Origin: Synechococcus sp. MIT S9220
GTDB taxonomy: Bacteria; Cyanobacteriota; Cyanobacteriia; PCC-6307; Cyanobiaceae
Direction of reading: 5' to 3'
Length of the DNA stretch: 64,000 nt
Assembly: GCF_014304815.1 (NCBI RefSeq)
Contig: NZ_CP047958.1
Location: 124,001-188,000, forward strand
Below, piece by piece: positions 10,448 to 18,774 of this stretch. The first letter of the stretch is position 1. The number at the start of each line of letters is the position of its first letter. The translations under genes and the position numbers were made by a program. The notes under the pieces were generated by a model that had not been told where the DNA came from, searched no databases, and saw only the letters and a program-made list of their open reading frames with translations.

Positions 10448-12352
10448 ATGTGCGGAATCGTCGCGGTGATTGGCTCCCGAGAGGCAGCACCTCTCCTGCT
10501 TGAAGGGCTGCGGCAGCTGGAATATCGCGGATATGACTCCGCTGGCATCGCCACGATTGAAATGTCGGCGAACGATGCGACTGCAATGTTGCACTGCATT
10601 CGAGCCAAGGGCAAGCTCGTCAATCTCACCGCAAGGGTTGATCAGGAGGGTGCGCCCGGTTTCTGTGGTATCGGCCATACCCGCTGGGCGACTCACGGGA
10701 AGCCGGAGGTGCACAACGCTCATCCCCATTGCGATGGTGCTGGTGATGTGGCCGTGGTGCAGAACGGCATCATCGAAAACCATCGGGCCCTGCGTGAAGA
10801 GCTCACGAGCGGAGGGGTCAGCTTCCGCTCAGACACCGACACCGAGGTGATTCCGCATCTGGTCTCCGCGGAGCTGCAGCAACAGTGTGCCGCTGGCCAG
10901 CCTGCTGATGGCAACACGCTGTTGCGGGCCGTACAGGCCGTGTTGCCAAAGCTTCAAGGTGCTTATGCCTTGGCGGTGTTGTGGGCAGATGTTCCCGGTG
11001 CTCTGGTGGTGGCTCGCAAGGCTGCACCCTTGCTGATCGGTTTGGGGGAGGGCGAATTCATCTGTGCCAGCGATACGCCTGCATTGGCTGGCTTCACCCG
11101 CACTGTCTTGCCGATGGAGGACGGTGAGGTGGCCTTGCTTAGCCCGCTTGGCATTGAGCTCTACAACGATGTCGGTGAGCGTCAGCAGCGCAGTCCGTCG
11201 CTGCTCAGCGGCCAGGAGCATGTGGCCGACAAGCGCCAGTTTCGCCACTTCATGCTCAAGGAGATTCATGAGCAGCCTGAGACCGCCCGCTTGTGGGTTG
11301 AGAGGCACTTGCCGTTGCATTTGCAGGCTGCCAATCCCGTGGCTCTGCCGTTCGATGAAGGCTTTTACGCCGACATCGAGCGTGTCCAGATCCTGGCCTG
11401 TGGGACGAGCCGCCACGCGGCGCTAGTGGGAGCTCATCTTCTGGAGCAGTTTGCCGGTGTTCCAGCCAGCGTGCATTACGCCAGTGAATTCCGCTATGCC
11501 CCTCCACCATTGGCTGCCAATACGCTCACCATCGGCGTCACCCAATCCGGTGAAACGGCAGACACCCTGGCTGCTCTGGCCATGGATGCTGAACGGCGCC
11601 GGGCCCAGGTCGACCTGGCCTTCGCCCCGCGTCAGTTGGGCGTGACCAACCGGGTGGAAAGCTCTCTGGCTCGTCAGGTGCCCTACATCCTTGATATCGG
11701 TGCAGGTATCGAAGTGGGGGTTGCAGCCACTAAGACCTTCCTTGGCCAGCTTTTAGCGTTTTATGCCCTGTCCCTGGCCTTTGCTGCGCGGCGTGGCACC
11801 CGCAGCGAAGCTGAGATCGCTGCCTTGGTGAATGAGCTGCGCGGTTTGCCTGACCAGCTCAGTTCGCTTGTGGCTCAGCATGACCAGCTTTCTGAGGCGA
11901 TGGCCCACCGTTTTGCTGAAACCCAGGATGTGATCTTCCTCGGGCGTGGCATCAACTACCCGATCGCATTGGAAGGGGCTCTGAAACTCAAGGAAATCAG
12001 TTACATCCATGCAGAGGGTTACCCCGCAGGTGAGATGAAACATGGCCCAATTGCCTTGCTCGACACGCATGTGCCGGTGATCTCCATTGCCGTACCAGGC
12101 TCGGTGTTCGAAAAAGTGCTCAGTAATGCCCAGGAGGCCAAGGCCCGCGATGCTCAGTTAATCGGTGTTGCCCCCATCTGCGCAGACACGGAATTGTTTG
12201 ATGAACTGCTACCGGTGCCTGAGGTGAGCGAATGGATCAGCCCTTTGCTCACGGTGGTGCCGATGCAATTGCTCAGCTATCACATTGCTGCTCACCGCGG
12301 CTTGGATGTCGATCAGCCCCGCAACTTGGCTAAGAGCGTCACTGTCGAGTGA
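10448..12352 (+). CDS. glmS: Glutamine-fructose-6-phosphate aminotransferase (isomerizing)
   Basis: A protein of 634 residues that makes glucosamine-6-phosphate from fructose-6-phosphate and glutamine, the entry to UDP-GlcNAc, peptidoglycan and lipid A. It starts MCGIVAVIG, so Cys becomes the N-terminal nucleophile of the glutaminase domain (about 1-240). IGHTRWATHGKP is the family motif. Two SIS domains follow, with ACGTSRHAA and VTQSGETADT, then RGINYPIALEGALKLKEISY and the C-terminal signature KSVTVE. No clear Shine-Dalgarno sequence precedes the start because the psaC terminator ends two bases before it. The last 14 bases overlap the end of the convergent manC-type gene. Confidence 0.98.
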   Translation: MCGIVAVIGSREAAPLLLEGLRQLEYRGYDSAGIATIEMSANDATAMLHCIRAKGKLVNLTARVDQEGAPGFCGIGHTRWATHGKPEVHNAHPHCDGAGDVAVVQNGIIENHRALREELTSGGVSFRSDTDTEVIPHLVSAELQQQCAAGQPADGNTLLRAVQAVLPKLQGAYALAVLWADVPGALVVARKAAPLLIGLGEGEFICASDTPALAGFTRTVLPMEDGEVALLSPLGIELYNDVGERQQRSPSLLSGQEHVADKRQFRHFMLKEIHEQPETARLWVERHLPLHLQAANPVALPFDEGFYADIERVQILACGTSRHAALVGAHLLEQFAGVPASVHYASEFRYAPPPLAANTLTIGVTQSGETADTLAALAMDAERRRAQVDLAFAPRQLGVTNRVESSLARQVPYILDIGAGIEVGVAATKTFLGQLLAFYALSLAFAARRGTRSEAEIAALVNELRGLPDQLSSLVAQHDQLSEAMAHRFAETQDVIFLGRGINYPIALEGALKLKEISYIHAEGYPAGEMKHGPIALLDTHVPVISIAVPGSVFEKVLSNAQEAKARDAQLIGVAPICADTELFDELLPVPEVSEWISPLLTVVPMQLLSYHIAAHRGLDVDQPRNLAKSVTVE

Positions 12353-13865
12353 TTGCAGCTCGAGCGGCTGCTTCCACATTGCTGCGCCCATAAACATCGT
12401 CGAAGCGCACGATGTCGTCTTCACCCAAATAGGCGCCGCTCTGGACCTCAATCAGCTCAACCGGTATCCGGCCGGGATTGGTGAGTCGATGCTTGCAGCC
12501 CATGGGGATGTAGGTGCTTTGGTTCTCGCCGATCAGCTGCGACTCGCCGTCTCGCTCAACGACGGCAGTTCCCTTAACCACAATCCAGTGCTCGGCGCGG
12601 TGGTGATGCATCTGCAGGGAAAGGCTGGCGCCTGGCTTCACTGAAATGCGCTTCACTTGCCAGCGGCTGTCTTCTACGACGCCTGTGTAGTGGCCCCAAG
12701 GACGATAGATCTTGCGGTGCGCTTTGCCTTCAGGGCTCCCATCAGCTTCCAGTTGCTTCACGATCGTTTTCACATTCTGTGCCTGATTGCGGTCAGCAAT
12801 CAGCACCGCATCGTCGGTTTCGACCACGACAAGATTCTCCACACCGAGTCCCACCACCAGGCGGTGCTCGCTGCGCAGGTAGCAGTTGCGGCTTCCCTCA
12901 CTGATCACTTTCCCGCGCAGCACGTTGCCGTCCTCATCGCGGTCGGCGGTTTCCCAGAGGGCACTCCAGCTGCCGACATCACTCCAGCCTGCAGCTAAGG
13001 GAATCACTGAACCGAGCTGGGTCTGCTCCATCACAGCCACATCAATGGCCACGTTGGGACACTTGGCGAAGGCTTCGCGCTCCAGTCGCAGGAAGTCGAG
13101 ATCTGCCACATCCTGCTCAAGGGCGGCCCTGCAGCAGCTCACCACTTCCGGCGCCAGGCGTTCGAGCTCTGAGAGCATGGCGCTCGCCCTGAATAGAAAC
13201 ATGCCGCTGTTCCAGGTGAAGCATCCACTGGCCAGGAATTGTTCTGCGGTGGCCTGGTCTGGCTTTTCTACAAAGCGTGCGATCGGCACCGGCGTGAGGC
13301 TGCTCTTTTGCAGGGATTCGGCAGCCTCGATGTAGCCGTAGCCGGTTTCCGGAGCGGTGGGCACGATGCCGAAGGTCACCAGACGCCCTGCCTCGGCTGT
13401 ACTGCGGCCGGCTTCGATGGCGCTGCGGAAGTGTGCGGCATCGCGAATCACGTGGTCAGCAGAGAGCACCAACAAAAGTGGATCTTCGCCGTCGGCTGTG
13501 GCTTGAAGAGCGGCCACCGCCACTGCTGGAGCTGTGTTGCGCCCCATTGGTTCGAGCAGGATGGCGCCCGGTTGGATGCCGATTTGGCGCATCTGTTCGG
13601 CCACGATGAAACGGTGGTCGTCGTTGCAGATCAGCAAAGGATCACCCAGTGCTTCGATGCCTTCTAAACGTTGCTGGGTCTGCTGCAGCAGGGTTTCATC
13701 GCCATTGCCGCCGAGTGCCCAGTACTGCTTCGGATAACTCGCTCGGGAGAGAGGCCAAAGGCGCGTTCCTGTGCCACCACAGAGGATCACCGGAATCAGA
13801 GAGGTGGTCACGGCACACGCTCGGTGTTTGGCGACATTGTTGCGCAGCTTTTTCGTTGCTGTCAC
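12339..13865 (-). CDS. manC: Mannose-1-phosphate guanylyltransferase / mannose-6-phosphate isomerase (type II)
   Basis: A bifunctional protein of up to 508 residues. The nucleotidyltransferase domain carries the pyrophosphorylase signature LCGGTGTRLWPLSR near the start, then FVEKPDQATAEQFL and WNSGMFLFR. The C-terminal cupin has LQMHHHRAEHWIVVKG, the metal-binding site of type II phosphomannose isomerases. The product GDP-mannose feeds mannose, fucose or rhamnose glycans. The start is uncertain: GTG at 13865 or GTG at 13811, the latter giving 490 residues beginning just before IPVILCGG. Its 3' end overlaps glmS tail to tail by 14 bases. Confidence 0.95.
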   Translation of the reverse strand: MTATKKLRNNVAKHRACAVTTSLIPVILCGGTGTRLWPLSRASYPKQYWALGGNGDETLLQQTQQRLEGIEALGDPLLICNDDHRFIVAEQMRQIGIQPGAILLEPMGRNTAPAVAVAALQATADGEDPLLLVLSADHVIRDAAHFRSAIEAGRSTAEAGRLVTFGIVPTAPETGYGYIEAAESLQKSSLTPVPIARFVEKPDQATAEQFLASGCFTWNSGMFLFRASAMLSELERLAPEVVSCCRAALEQDVADLDFLRLEREAFAKCPNVAIDVAVMEQTQLGSVIPLAAGWSDVGSWSALWETADRDEDGNVLRGKVISEGSRNCYLRSEHRLVVGLGVENLVVVETDDAVLIADRNQAQNVKTIVKQLEADGSPEGKAHRKIYRPWGHYTGVVEDSRWQVKRISVKPGASLSLQMHHHRAEHWIVVKGTAVVERDGESQLIGENQSTYIPMGCKHRLTNPGRIPVELIEVQSGAYLGEDDIVRFDDVYGRSNVEAAARAAITRQ

Positions 13866-13875
13866 CCATTAGGCG

Positions 13876-14457
13876 TCATAGGTCCAGCAGTCCTGGCGGT
13901 GGGGTGATCAGCAGCCAGCCTTCTGTTTGATGCACCTCTGGAACGATCTGCTCCACAAAGGGAATCAGCAACTTGCGTCCATCCGGCCGGGTGATTTCCA
14001 GCAGGTCGTTGCCTCCGCTGATCAGATCGCTCACGGTGCCGACCACAGCGTTGTCGTTTGCATTGAGACGAGCTTCCAGGCCCACCAGGTCGAGCAGGTG
14101 GAACTCTCCCTCCTCAAGCTCGGGTCGATCTGTGGAGCTCACGAGAAGCTTCTGACCCACCAGAGCTTCAGCAGCGCTTCGGCTGTCGATCCCTTTGAAA
14201 CGCACCACGAACAGACTTCTGCCCGGGAGTTGGCGACCGCTGGTCAGCAGCATTGCCTGTGGAGTTGCGTCTTTGTGCCGAAGCCAACGAGGCCCTGGCT
14301 TGGTGAACCGTTCGGGGAAATCACTGGCTGGGTTCACGCGCAGCTCACCGCGCAGCCCCTGAGCACCCACCACCGTGCCAACGGCCAGCCACTCTTCCTT
14401 GGCTGATGCTGTTTGGGAATCGGAGTCTGAGGCCACGGATGACAGCTCTGGAGGCAT
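13876..14457 (-). CDS. rimM: Ribosome maturation factor RimM
   Basis: A protein of 193 residues, typical for RimM, which binds ribosomal protein uS19 and helps 30S head assembly. The N-terminal domain has [16 protein letters not shown] and DFPERF, and the PRC-barrel has [24 protein letters not shown] and [11 protein letters not shown]. The start is taken at ATG 14457; the open frame to 14553 runs into the duplicated ndhS fragment. It is separated by 10 bases or more from manC on the same strand. The promoter presumably lies in the repeated sequence at 14457-14481. Confidence 0.95.
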   Translation of the reverse strand: MPPELSSVASDSDSQTASAKEEWLAVGTVVGAQGLRGELRVNPASDFPERFTKPGPRWLRHKDATPQAMLLTSGRQLPGRSLFVVRFKGIDSRSAAEALVGQKLLVSSTDRPELEEGEFHLLDLVGLEARLNANDNAVVGTVSDLISGGNDLLEITRPDGRKLLIPFVEQIVPEVHQTEGWLLITPPPGLLDL

Positions 14458-14481
14458 TTGTCGATAATGACTCCACGACTG
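14457..14481. repeat. 25-bp direct repeat, left copy (duplicated ndhS upstream region)
   Basis: These 25 bases, which begin TTTGTCGATAATGACTCC, recur exactly at 18550-18574, in front of the intact ndhS gene. Weaker similarity continues to the right in both copies. The repeat brackets the rml cassette. It contains a GATAAT hexamer that could serve as a -10 element. Confidence 0.95.
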
Positions 14482-14493
14482 CCCCTTGATTCC

Positions 14494-14562
14494 ATGGCCG
14501 CTCCGATCCTGCGGGGTGCCACGTTGACAGTGGTGGATGACCCCTCTAGCCAAGAAAGGTAA
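14494..14562 (+). pseudogene. Truncated duplicate of the ndhS 5' end
   Basis: ATG at 14494 opens a 22-codon frame, [15 protein letters not shown] followed by an unrelated DPSSQER tail and TAA. The first 15 residues match the start of the intact NdhS at 18587 (MASAAPILPGATVTVVD) with a two-residue gap and two substitutions. The similarity stops at about 14540, so the fragment cannot encode the SH3-like fold. It is a remnant of the old ndhS junction beside rimM. Confidence 0.85.
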
Positions 14563-14792
14563 TTGTTTTTTTGCCGTAAAATGTACGTATTTTGAGTTAT
14601 TTATGAAGGCATAAGATGCGACAAGAAAGAATCTTTTTCTGCTAGTAATTTCCTCCTAATATTCCGCTGCAATGTTTTATGCGAATCAACGCAATGCAGT
14701 CTGCGGGAATAAGTTTCACATTAATGATGCAGGCGATTGTACTTAATTGGCTTTCCCGACGACTATTGCAACTGTTTAATTGGTAGTTAGTT

Positions 14793-15905
14793 TTATGCTA
14801 ACCCTAGCCTTTCTCCATCGTAACCAGATTTTTTGAGAACAGTTTTGCACCAATCCTGATTGCTGAGATACCAGCGAATCGTTGTTGCTAGTCCTTCTAT
14901 GAATTTGTGACGTGGCCTCCATCCCAGTTCTGTTGTGATTCGGGTTGGATCAATGGCGTACCGGTGATCATGGCCTGGCCGATCAGTGACGCGTTTGATC
15001 AGTTCAAGGTGGGAGTGTTCAACTCCTTGAAGTTGATCTAGCTGTTGACAAATCGTTTCGACAATGTCGCGATTTGTTTTTTCTCCATGGCCACCCACGC
15101 AGTAGCTGCGCCCATTCACTCCTTGGCATGCCGCCAGCAGGAGTGCATCCACATGATCTTCGACGAACAGCCAATCGCGGATATTTAAGCCATCGCCATA
15201 GAGCGGTATCTCCTCTCCCGATGAGGCTTTGAGGATCACAACAGGGATGAGTTTTTCAGGGAATTGCCAAGGCCCGTAATTATTCGAGCAGTTGGTGAGA
15301 ATGACCGGCAAGTTGAAGGTGTGATGCCATGCCTGAACAAGATGATCACTGGCTGCTTTGCTGGCGGAGTAAGGACTTCGTGGGTCGTAGGGCGTTGTTT
15401 CAGAAAATCGTCCTTCGGCTTTTAGGGAGCCGAACACTTCGTCGGTGCTGATGTGGTGAAATCGAAAGTCATCCTTGCGATGACCATCGAGCTTTTCGTA
15501 GTGCTCTCGGGTGGCCTGCAGAAGGTTGAACGTGCCGATCACGTTGCTCTCTACAAACACCCCTGGCCCGGAAATGGAACGATCCACATGGCTTTCTGCA
15601 GCCAAGTGCATGACCATGTCGGGATCTGATGTGCGGACGGCTTGTCGGACGGCTTCGGCATCTGAGAGGTTTACCGTGAGGAGTTGGTGCCGCTGCTCTG
15701 CCCCTGCACCTAGCGACGCCAAGCTGCGTGTGATCGACGTGAGATCACTCGCATATCCCATCTTGTCGAGATTGAACACAGTCGCATCGCTCTCGCTTAG
15801 GAGTCGCCTAACGACCGCACCGCCGATGAAACCAGCTCCCCCCGTTATGAGAATGCGTTTGCGGCGTCCCAGGAGATCGCCGGCGGTGGGCATCGAGGTA
15901 GACAT
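14793..15905 (-). CDS. rmlB: dTDP-glucose 4,6-dehydratase
   Basis: An enzyme of about 370 residues and the second step of dTDP-L-rhamnose synthesis. ITGGAGFIGGAVVRRLL is the NAD-binding motif, HLAAESHVDRSI is the RmlB signature, and the catalytic triad lies in STDEVFG and YSASKAASD. Two further family segments are visible, CSNNYGPWQFPEKLIP and DGLNIRDWLFVEDH. The start is ambiguous: ATG 15905, ATG 15893 or TTG 15950; 15905 gives a leader of reasonable length. It is the last gene of the rmlA-rmlC-rmlD-rmlB order on the minus strand. About 230 A+T-rich bases without a gene follow before the ndhS fragment. Confidence 0.96.
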   Translation of the reverse strand: MSTSMPTAGDLLGRRKRILITGGAGFIGGAVVRRLLSESDATVFNLDKMGYASDLTSITRSLASLGAGAEQRHQLLTVNLSDAEAVRQAVRTSDPDMVMHLAAESHVDRSISGPGVFVESNVIGTFNLLQATREHYEKLDGHRKDDFRFHHISTDEVFGSLKAEGRFSETTPYDPRSPYSASKAASDHLVQAWHHTFNLPVILTNCSNNYGPWQFPEKLIPVVILKASSGEEIPLYGDGLNIRDWLFVEDHVDALLLAACQGVNGRSYCVGGHGEKTNRDIVETICQQLDQLQGVEHSHLELIKRVTDRPGHDHRYAIDPTRITTELGWRPRHKFIEGLATTIRWYLSNQDWCKTVLKKSGYDGERLGLA

Positions 15906-15959
15906 GAACGAGTTCGAGCAGGAGGGGGCGAAGGGACTGGGATTGGGCAATCAAGCGGA

Positions 15960-16877
15960 TCAATGAGTTGCTTTTGCTGGTTGAGCGGTCGACCCCAAAA
16001 CGGTTTTGAGGGCGTGTCGCCAGTGCTCTCCGTTGAGCTGTAGTGCTTTGCGTGTTCCGCTGCAATCCAGCAGTGAGTAGCTCGGCCGTGCAGCCGGTGT
16101 TGGATAGTCGCTGGTCTGGATTGGATGCACCAGCGCGGCAGTGTCGAGCAAGCCGAGTTCTTGCCCCAGTTCGCCTACAGCCACTGAAACGTCATACCAG
16201 CTGGCGGCGCCTGCATCAGACCAGTGCATCACCTTGGGCAGGTTGCCTTGAGAGGCCAATTTGATGCTTTGCCAGCAGGCGGTTGCCAGGTTGATTGTGC
16301 TGCTTGGGCAGCCAAGTTGATCGCTTACTACCCCGATGGTCTCGCGCTCACGGTGCAGTCGCAGCATCTTGAGCGCAAAGTTGTTCCCAACCGGGCCTAT
16401 CACCCAACTGGTGCGAAGGATGAAGGCGCGAGCCTCGTCCTTGAACACGCGCAGGATTGCGTCTTCACCCGCTGCTTTGGATGCGCCGTAGACGCCGAGC
16501 GGAGTTTTGGTTTGACCAGGCTGATAAGGCGACCCTTGTGCCCCGTTAAACACAAAATCGGTGCTGATTTGGAGAAGGCTCCCCCCAATTTCTTTAAGGG
16601 CTGTTGCAAAGGCTGCCGGTGCTTCAGCATTGACGGCGTTGGCGAGCTCTGGTTCCGTTTCTGCCTTGTCCACAGCGGTGTATGCACCGGCATTGAGGAC
16701 CCAGTCGGGACGATGTTCTTGCACAACGGCATGGCAGGCATCCGCATCGGCAAGATTGAGGGCGAGTCGACCATCCCCTCCGTTTCGACTCGTGGCAATG
16801 AGTGAGATCTCAGCTGGGGTAGACGCCCGTAGGGCCTGGCCCAGTTGTCCGGCCGCACCTGTGAGCAAGACCTTCAT
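15960..16877 (-). CDS. rmlD: dTDP-4-dehydrorhamnose reductase
   Basis: A protein of 305 residues that carries out the last reduction to dTDP-L-rhamnose. It begins [16 protein letters not shown], followed by DWVLNAGAYTAVDKAE, a typical RmlD segment, then ISTDFVFNG and a catalytic YGASKAAGE. The ATG at 16877 overlaps the rmlC stop as ATGA, indicating translational coupling. An open frame extends to 17156, but that leader lies within rmlC and is not coding. Confidence 0.96.
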   Translation of the reverse strand: MKVLLTGAAGQLGQALRASTPAEISLIATSRNGGDGRLALNLADADACHAVVQEHRPDWVLNAGAYTAVDKAETEPELANAVNAEAPAAFATALKEIGGSLLQISTDFVFNGAQGSPYQPGQTKTPLGVYGASKAAGEDAILRVFKDEARAFILRTSWVIGPVGNNFALKMLRLHRERETIGVVSDQLGCPSSTINLATACWQSIKLASQGNLPKVMHWSDAGAASWYDVSVAVGELGQELGLLDTAALVHPIQTSDYPTPAARPSYSLLDCSGTRKALQLNGEHWRHALKTVLGSTAQPAKATH

Positions 16878-17464
16878 GAGAAGACATCTCCTGTCGTCGT
16901 TGCTGCTTGAAAACCTGGGGCATCTGCGTCTTTGCCGGAAAGACTTAGGCCTGCACCCTTGAGCCGTTCCAACGGCCAGGCAATCCCAAGATCGGAGTCG
17001 TTCCACAGAATGGCCCGTTCGCAGGCCTTGTTCCAGAAGCCTCGAGCCTTGTATTGCACCTCTGCAGTTTTGCTCAGGGTGAGGAAGCCATGGGCGAACC
17101 CTTCCGGGACCCAAAGTTGGGCCTTGTTCTCTGCATTGAGTTCGGCTCCCACCCATCGACCAAAGGTGGAGGAGCTTTGACGCAGGTCAATGGCCACATC
17201 GAAAATGGCACCGGCGCTAGCGCGAACGAGTTTGGCCTGAGGTTCTGGTGCCAGCTGGTAGTGCAGCCCTCTCAGAACGCCTTGGATCGAACGCGAATGG
17301 TTGTCTTGGGAAAAGACCACGCTCTCGCCAATGGCGTCGTTGAATTTGCGCTGGTTCCAGCTTTCAAAGAACCAGCCGCGACTATCGCCAAAGACGGAAG
17401 GTGTGATCAGTAATGGGCCTTCAACCGTTCCACCCACTTGGCTGCGCAGCTGTTCAACCTGCAT
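16874..17464 (-). CDS. rmlC: dTDP-4-dehydrorhamnose 3,5-epimerase
   Basis: A protein of 196 residues, a cupin-fold epimerase. Family segments visible are [31 protein letters not shown] with the catalytic His, and [14 protein letters not shown] with the partner residues. It converts dTDP-4-keto-6-deoxyglucose to the L-lyxo isomer. It overlaps rmlA by 11 bases upstream and rmlD by four bases downstream. Confidence 0.97.
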   Translation of the reverse strand: MQVEQLRSQVGGTVEGPLLITPSVFGDSRGWFFESWNQRKFNDAIGESVVFSQDNHSRSIQGVLRGLHYQLAPEPQAKLVRASAGAIFDVAIDLRQSSSTFGRWVGAELNAENKAQLWVPEGFAHGFLTLSKTAEVQYKARGFWNKACERAILWNDSDLGIAWPLERLKGAGLSLSGKDADAPGFQAATTTGDVFS

Positions 17465-18395
17465 GACTCGCTTTCAGGCTTCTTTGCAGAACGGTATGGT
17501 CGCTGACGCTTTCCTCCAGCATTTTCAGCAGATACGTTCCATAGCCACTCTTTTTAAGCGGAAGGGCGAGTGCTTCGAGGGTGCTGTTGCTAATCCAGCC
17601 CTGGCGCCAGGCCACTTCCTCTGGACAGCCGACTTTGAGCCCTTGACGGTGCTCGAGGGTGCGGATGTAGCTCCCTGCGTCATTCAGGGAGTCGCACGTC
17701 CCTGTATCAAGCCAGGCCATGCCACGGCCCATGAGCTCTACGCGCAGTAACCCGTCTTTCAAATACATCTGATTGAGATCGGTGATTTCCAGTTCTCCGC
17801 GGGGGGATGGTTTCACTCTTTTGGCGCGCTCCACCACGCTGGAGTCGTAGAAGTACAGACCCGTCACGGCATATCGGCTTTTGGGCTTGGCGGGCTTTTC
17901 TTCCAGGCTGAGAACCCTTCCATCCGAATCGAACTCAGCGACGCCATAGCGTTCGGGATCGCTCACCGGGTAGGCGAACACCGTGGCTCCTTCACCGCAT
18001 TGATTACTGCTGACCAGTTGCGGGACAAGGTCATGACCATGGAACAGGTTGTCGCCCAGAACGAGTGCTGCAGCTGATCTGTTGAGGAAGTCAGCACCGA
18101 TCAGAAAGGCCTGGGCCAGTCCATCTGGACTGAGCTGAACGGCATATTGAATCTCCATCCCCCAACGTGATCCATCGCCGAGCAGCCGCTCAAAGGCAGG
18201 TTGATCGTGGGGAGTCGTAATGATCAACACCTCACGGATTCCCGCCAGCATCAGCGTGCTGAGCGGGTAATAGATCATCGGCTTGTCGTAGACCGGCAGC
18301 AGCTGCTTGCTCACGGCTTGGGTGATCGGGTGCAGGCGAGTGCCGCTTCCTCCAGCCAAGACGATCCCCCGTCTTTTGTTTTCTGCGGAAACCAT
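17454..18395 (-). CDS. rmlA: Glucose-1-phosphate thymidylyltransferase
   Basis: A protein of 313 residues and the first enzyme of dTDP-rhamnose synthesis. [17 protein letters not shown] is the nucleotide-binding motif, [17 protein letters not shown] is the activator motif, and GDNLFHG and [17 protein letters not shown] are family signatures. ATG 18395 is the first start. It heads the four-gene cassette; about 190 bases separate it from the divergent ndhS, so both promoters should lie there. Confidence 0.97.
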   Translation of the reverse strand: MVSAENKRRGIVLAGGSGTRLHPITQAVSKQLLPVYDKPMIYYPLSTLMLAGIREVLIITTPHDQPAFERLLGDGSRWGMEIQYAVQLSPDGLAQAFLIGADFLNRSAAALVLGDNLFHGHDLVPQLVSSNQCGEGATVFAYPVSDPERYGVAEFDSDGRVLSLEEKPAKPKSRYAVTGLYFYDSSVVERAKRVKPSPRGELEITDLNQMYLKDGLLRVELMGRGMAWLDTGTCDSLNDAGSYIRTLEHRQGLKVGCPEEVAWRQGWISNSTLEALALPLKKSGYGTYLLKMLEESVSDHTVLQRSLKASHAG

Positions 18396-18549
18396 CTGAT
18401 CGGCGATGACTGTAAGAGTCGTTGTTTCCTAAGACTCGCAAAGTAATTTCGCCACCTCTTTTTTTGCTCAGTGAAATCAAGCCTGATCGATGGACCTCGC
18501 AACGGCTGGATCAAAGGGGTTTGGGTTTTTCTGACGAACTATCCAGACG

Positions 18550-18574
18550 TTTGTCGATAATGACTCCACGACTG
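18550..18574. repeat. 25-bp direct repeat, right copy (upstream of intact ndhS)
   Basis: Identical to 14457-14481. It ends 12 bases before the ndhS start codon at 18587, so it includes the native leader and probably part of the promoter of ndhS. At the left copy the same sequence abuts the rimM start. Confidence 0.95.
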
Positions 18575-18586
18575 AAATGCGATTTC

Positions 18587-18769
18587 ATGGCTTCCGCTGC
18601 TCCGATCCTGCCCGGTGCCACGGTCACGGTGGTGGATCAGCGCTCCATCTACAACGGCTACACCGGTTTCGTGCAGCGCATCAGTGGCGACAGGGCTGCC
18701 GTGTTGTTTGAAGGTGGCAACTGGGACAAGCTCGTCACGCTGCGCATCAAAGATCTCAGCGCTGACTGA
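18587..18769 (+). CDS. ndhS: NAD(P)H-quinone oxidoreductase subunit S
   Basis: A protein of 60 residues with the DUF3252/NdhS SH3-like fold. Visible features are the VVDQRSIYNGYTGFVQRI strand region and the GGNWDKLVTLRIKDL C-terminus. NdhS forms part of the ferredoxin-docking site of the cyanobacterial NDH-1 complex and supports cyclic electron flow around photosystem I. An open frame continues upstream to 18422, but ATG 18587 gives the family N-terminus. A K+ channel gene begins five bases after the stop, so the two genes are very likely one transcript. A 15-residue fragment of this gene is duplicated at 14494. Confidence 0.9.
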   Translation: MASAAPILPGATVTVVDQRSIYNGYTGFVQRISGDRAAVLFEGGNWDKLVTLRIKDLSAD

Positions 18770-18774
18770 CGCCG

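Noticed and set aside
14661-14710. Imperfect inverted repeat (ATTCCGC...GCGGGAAT) after rmlB
   Set aside because: It has bulges and no T run, so it is not a convincing terminator or regulatory element.
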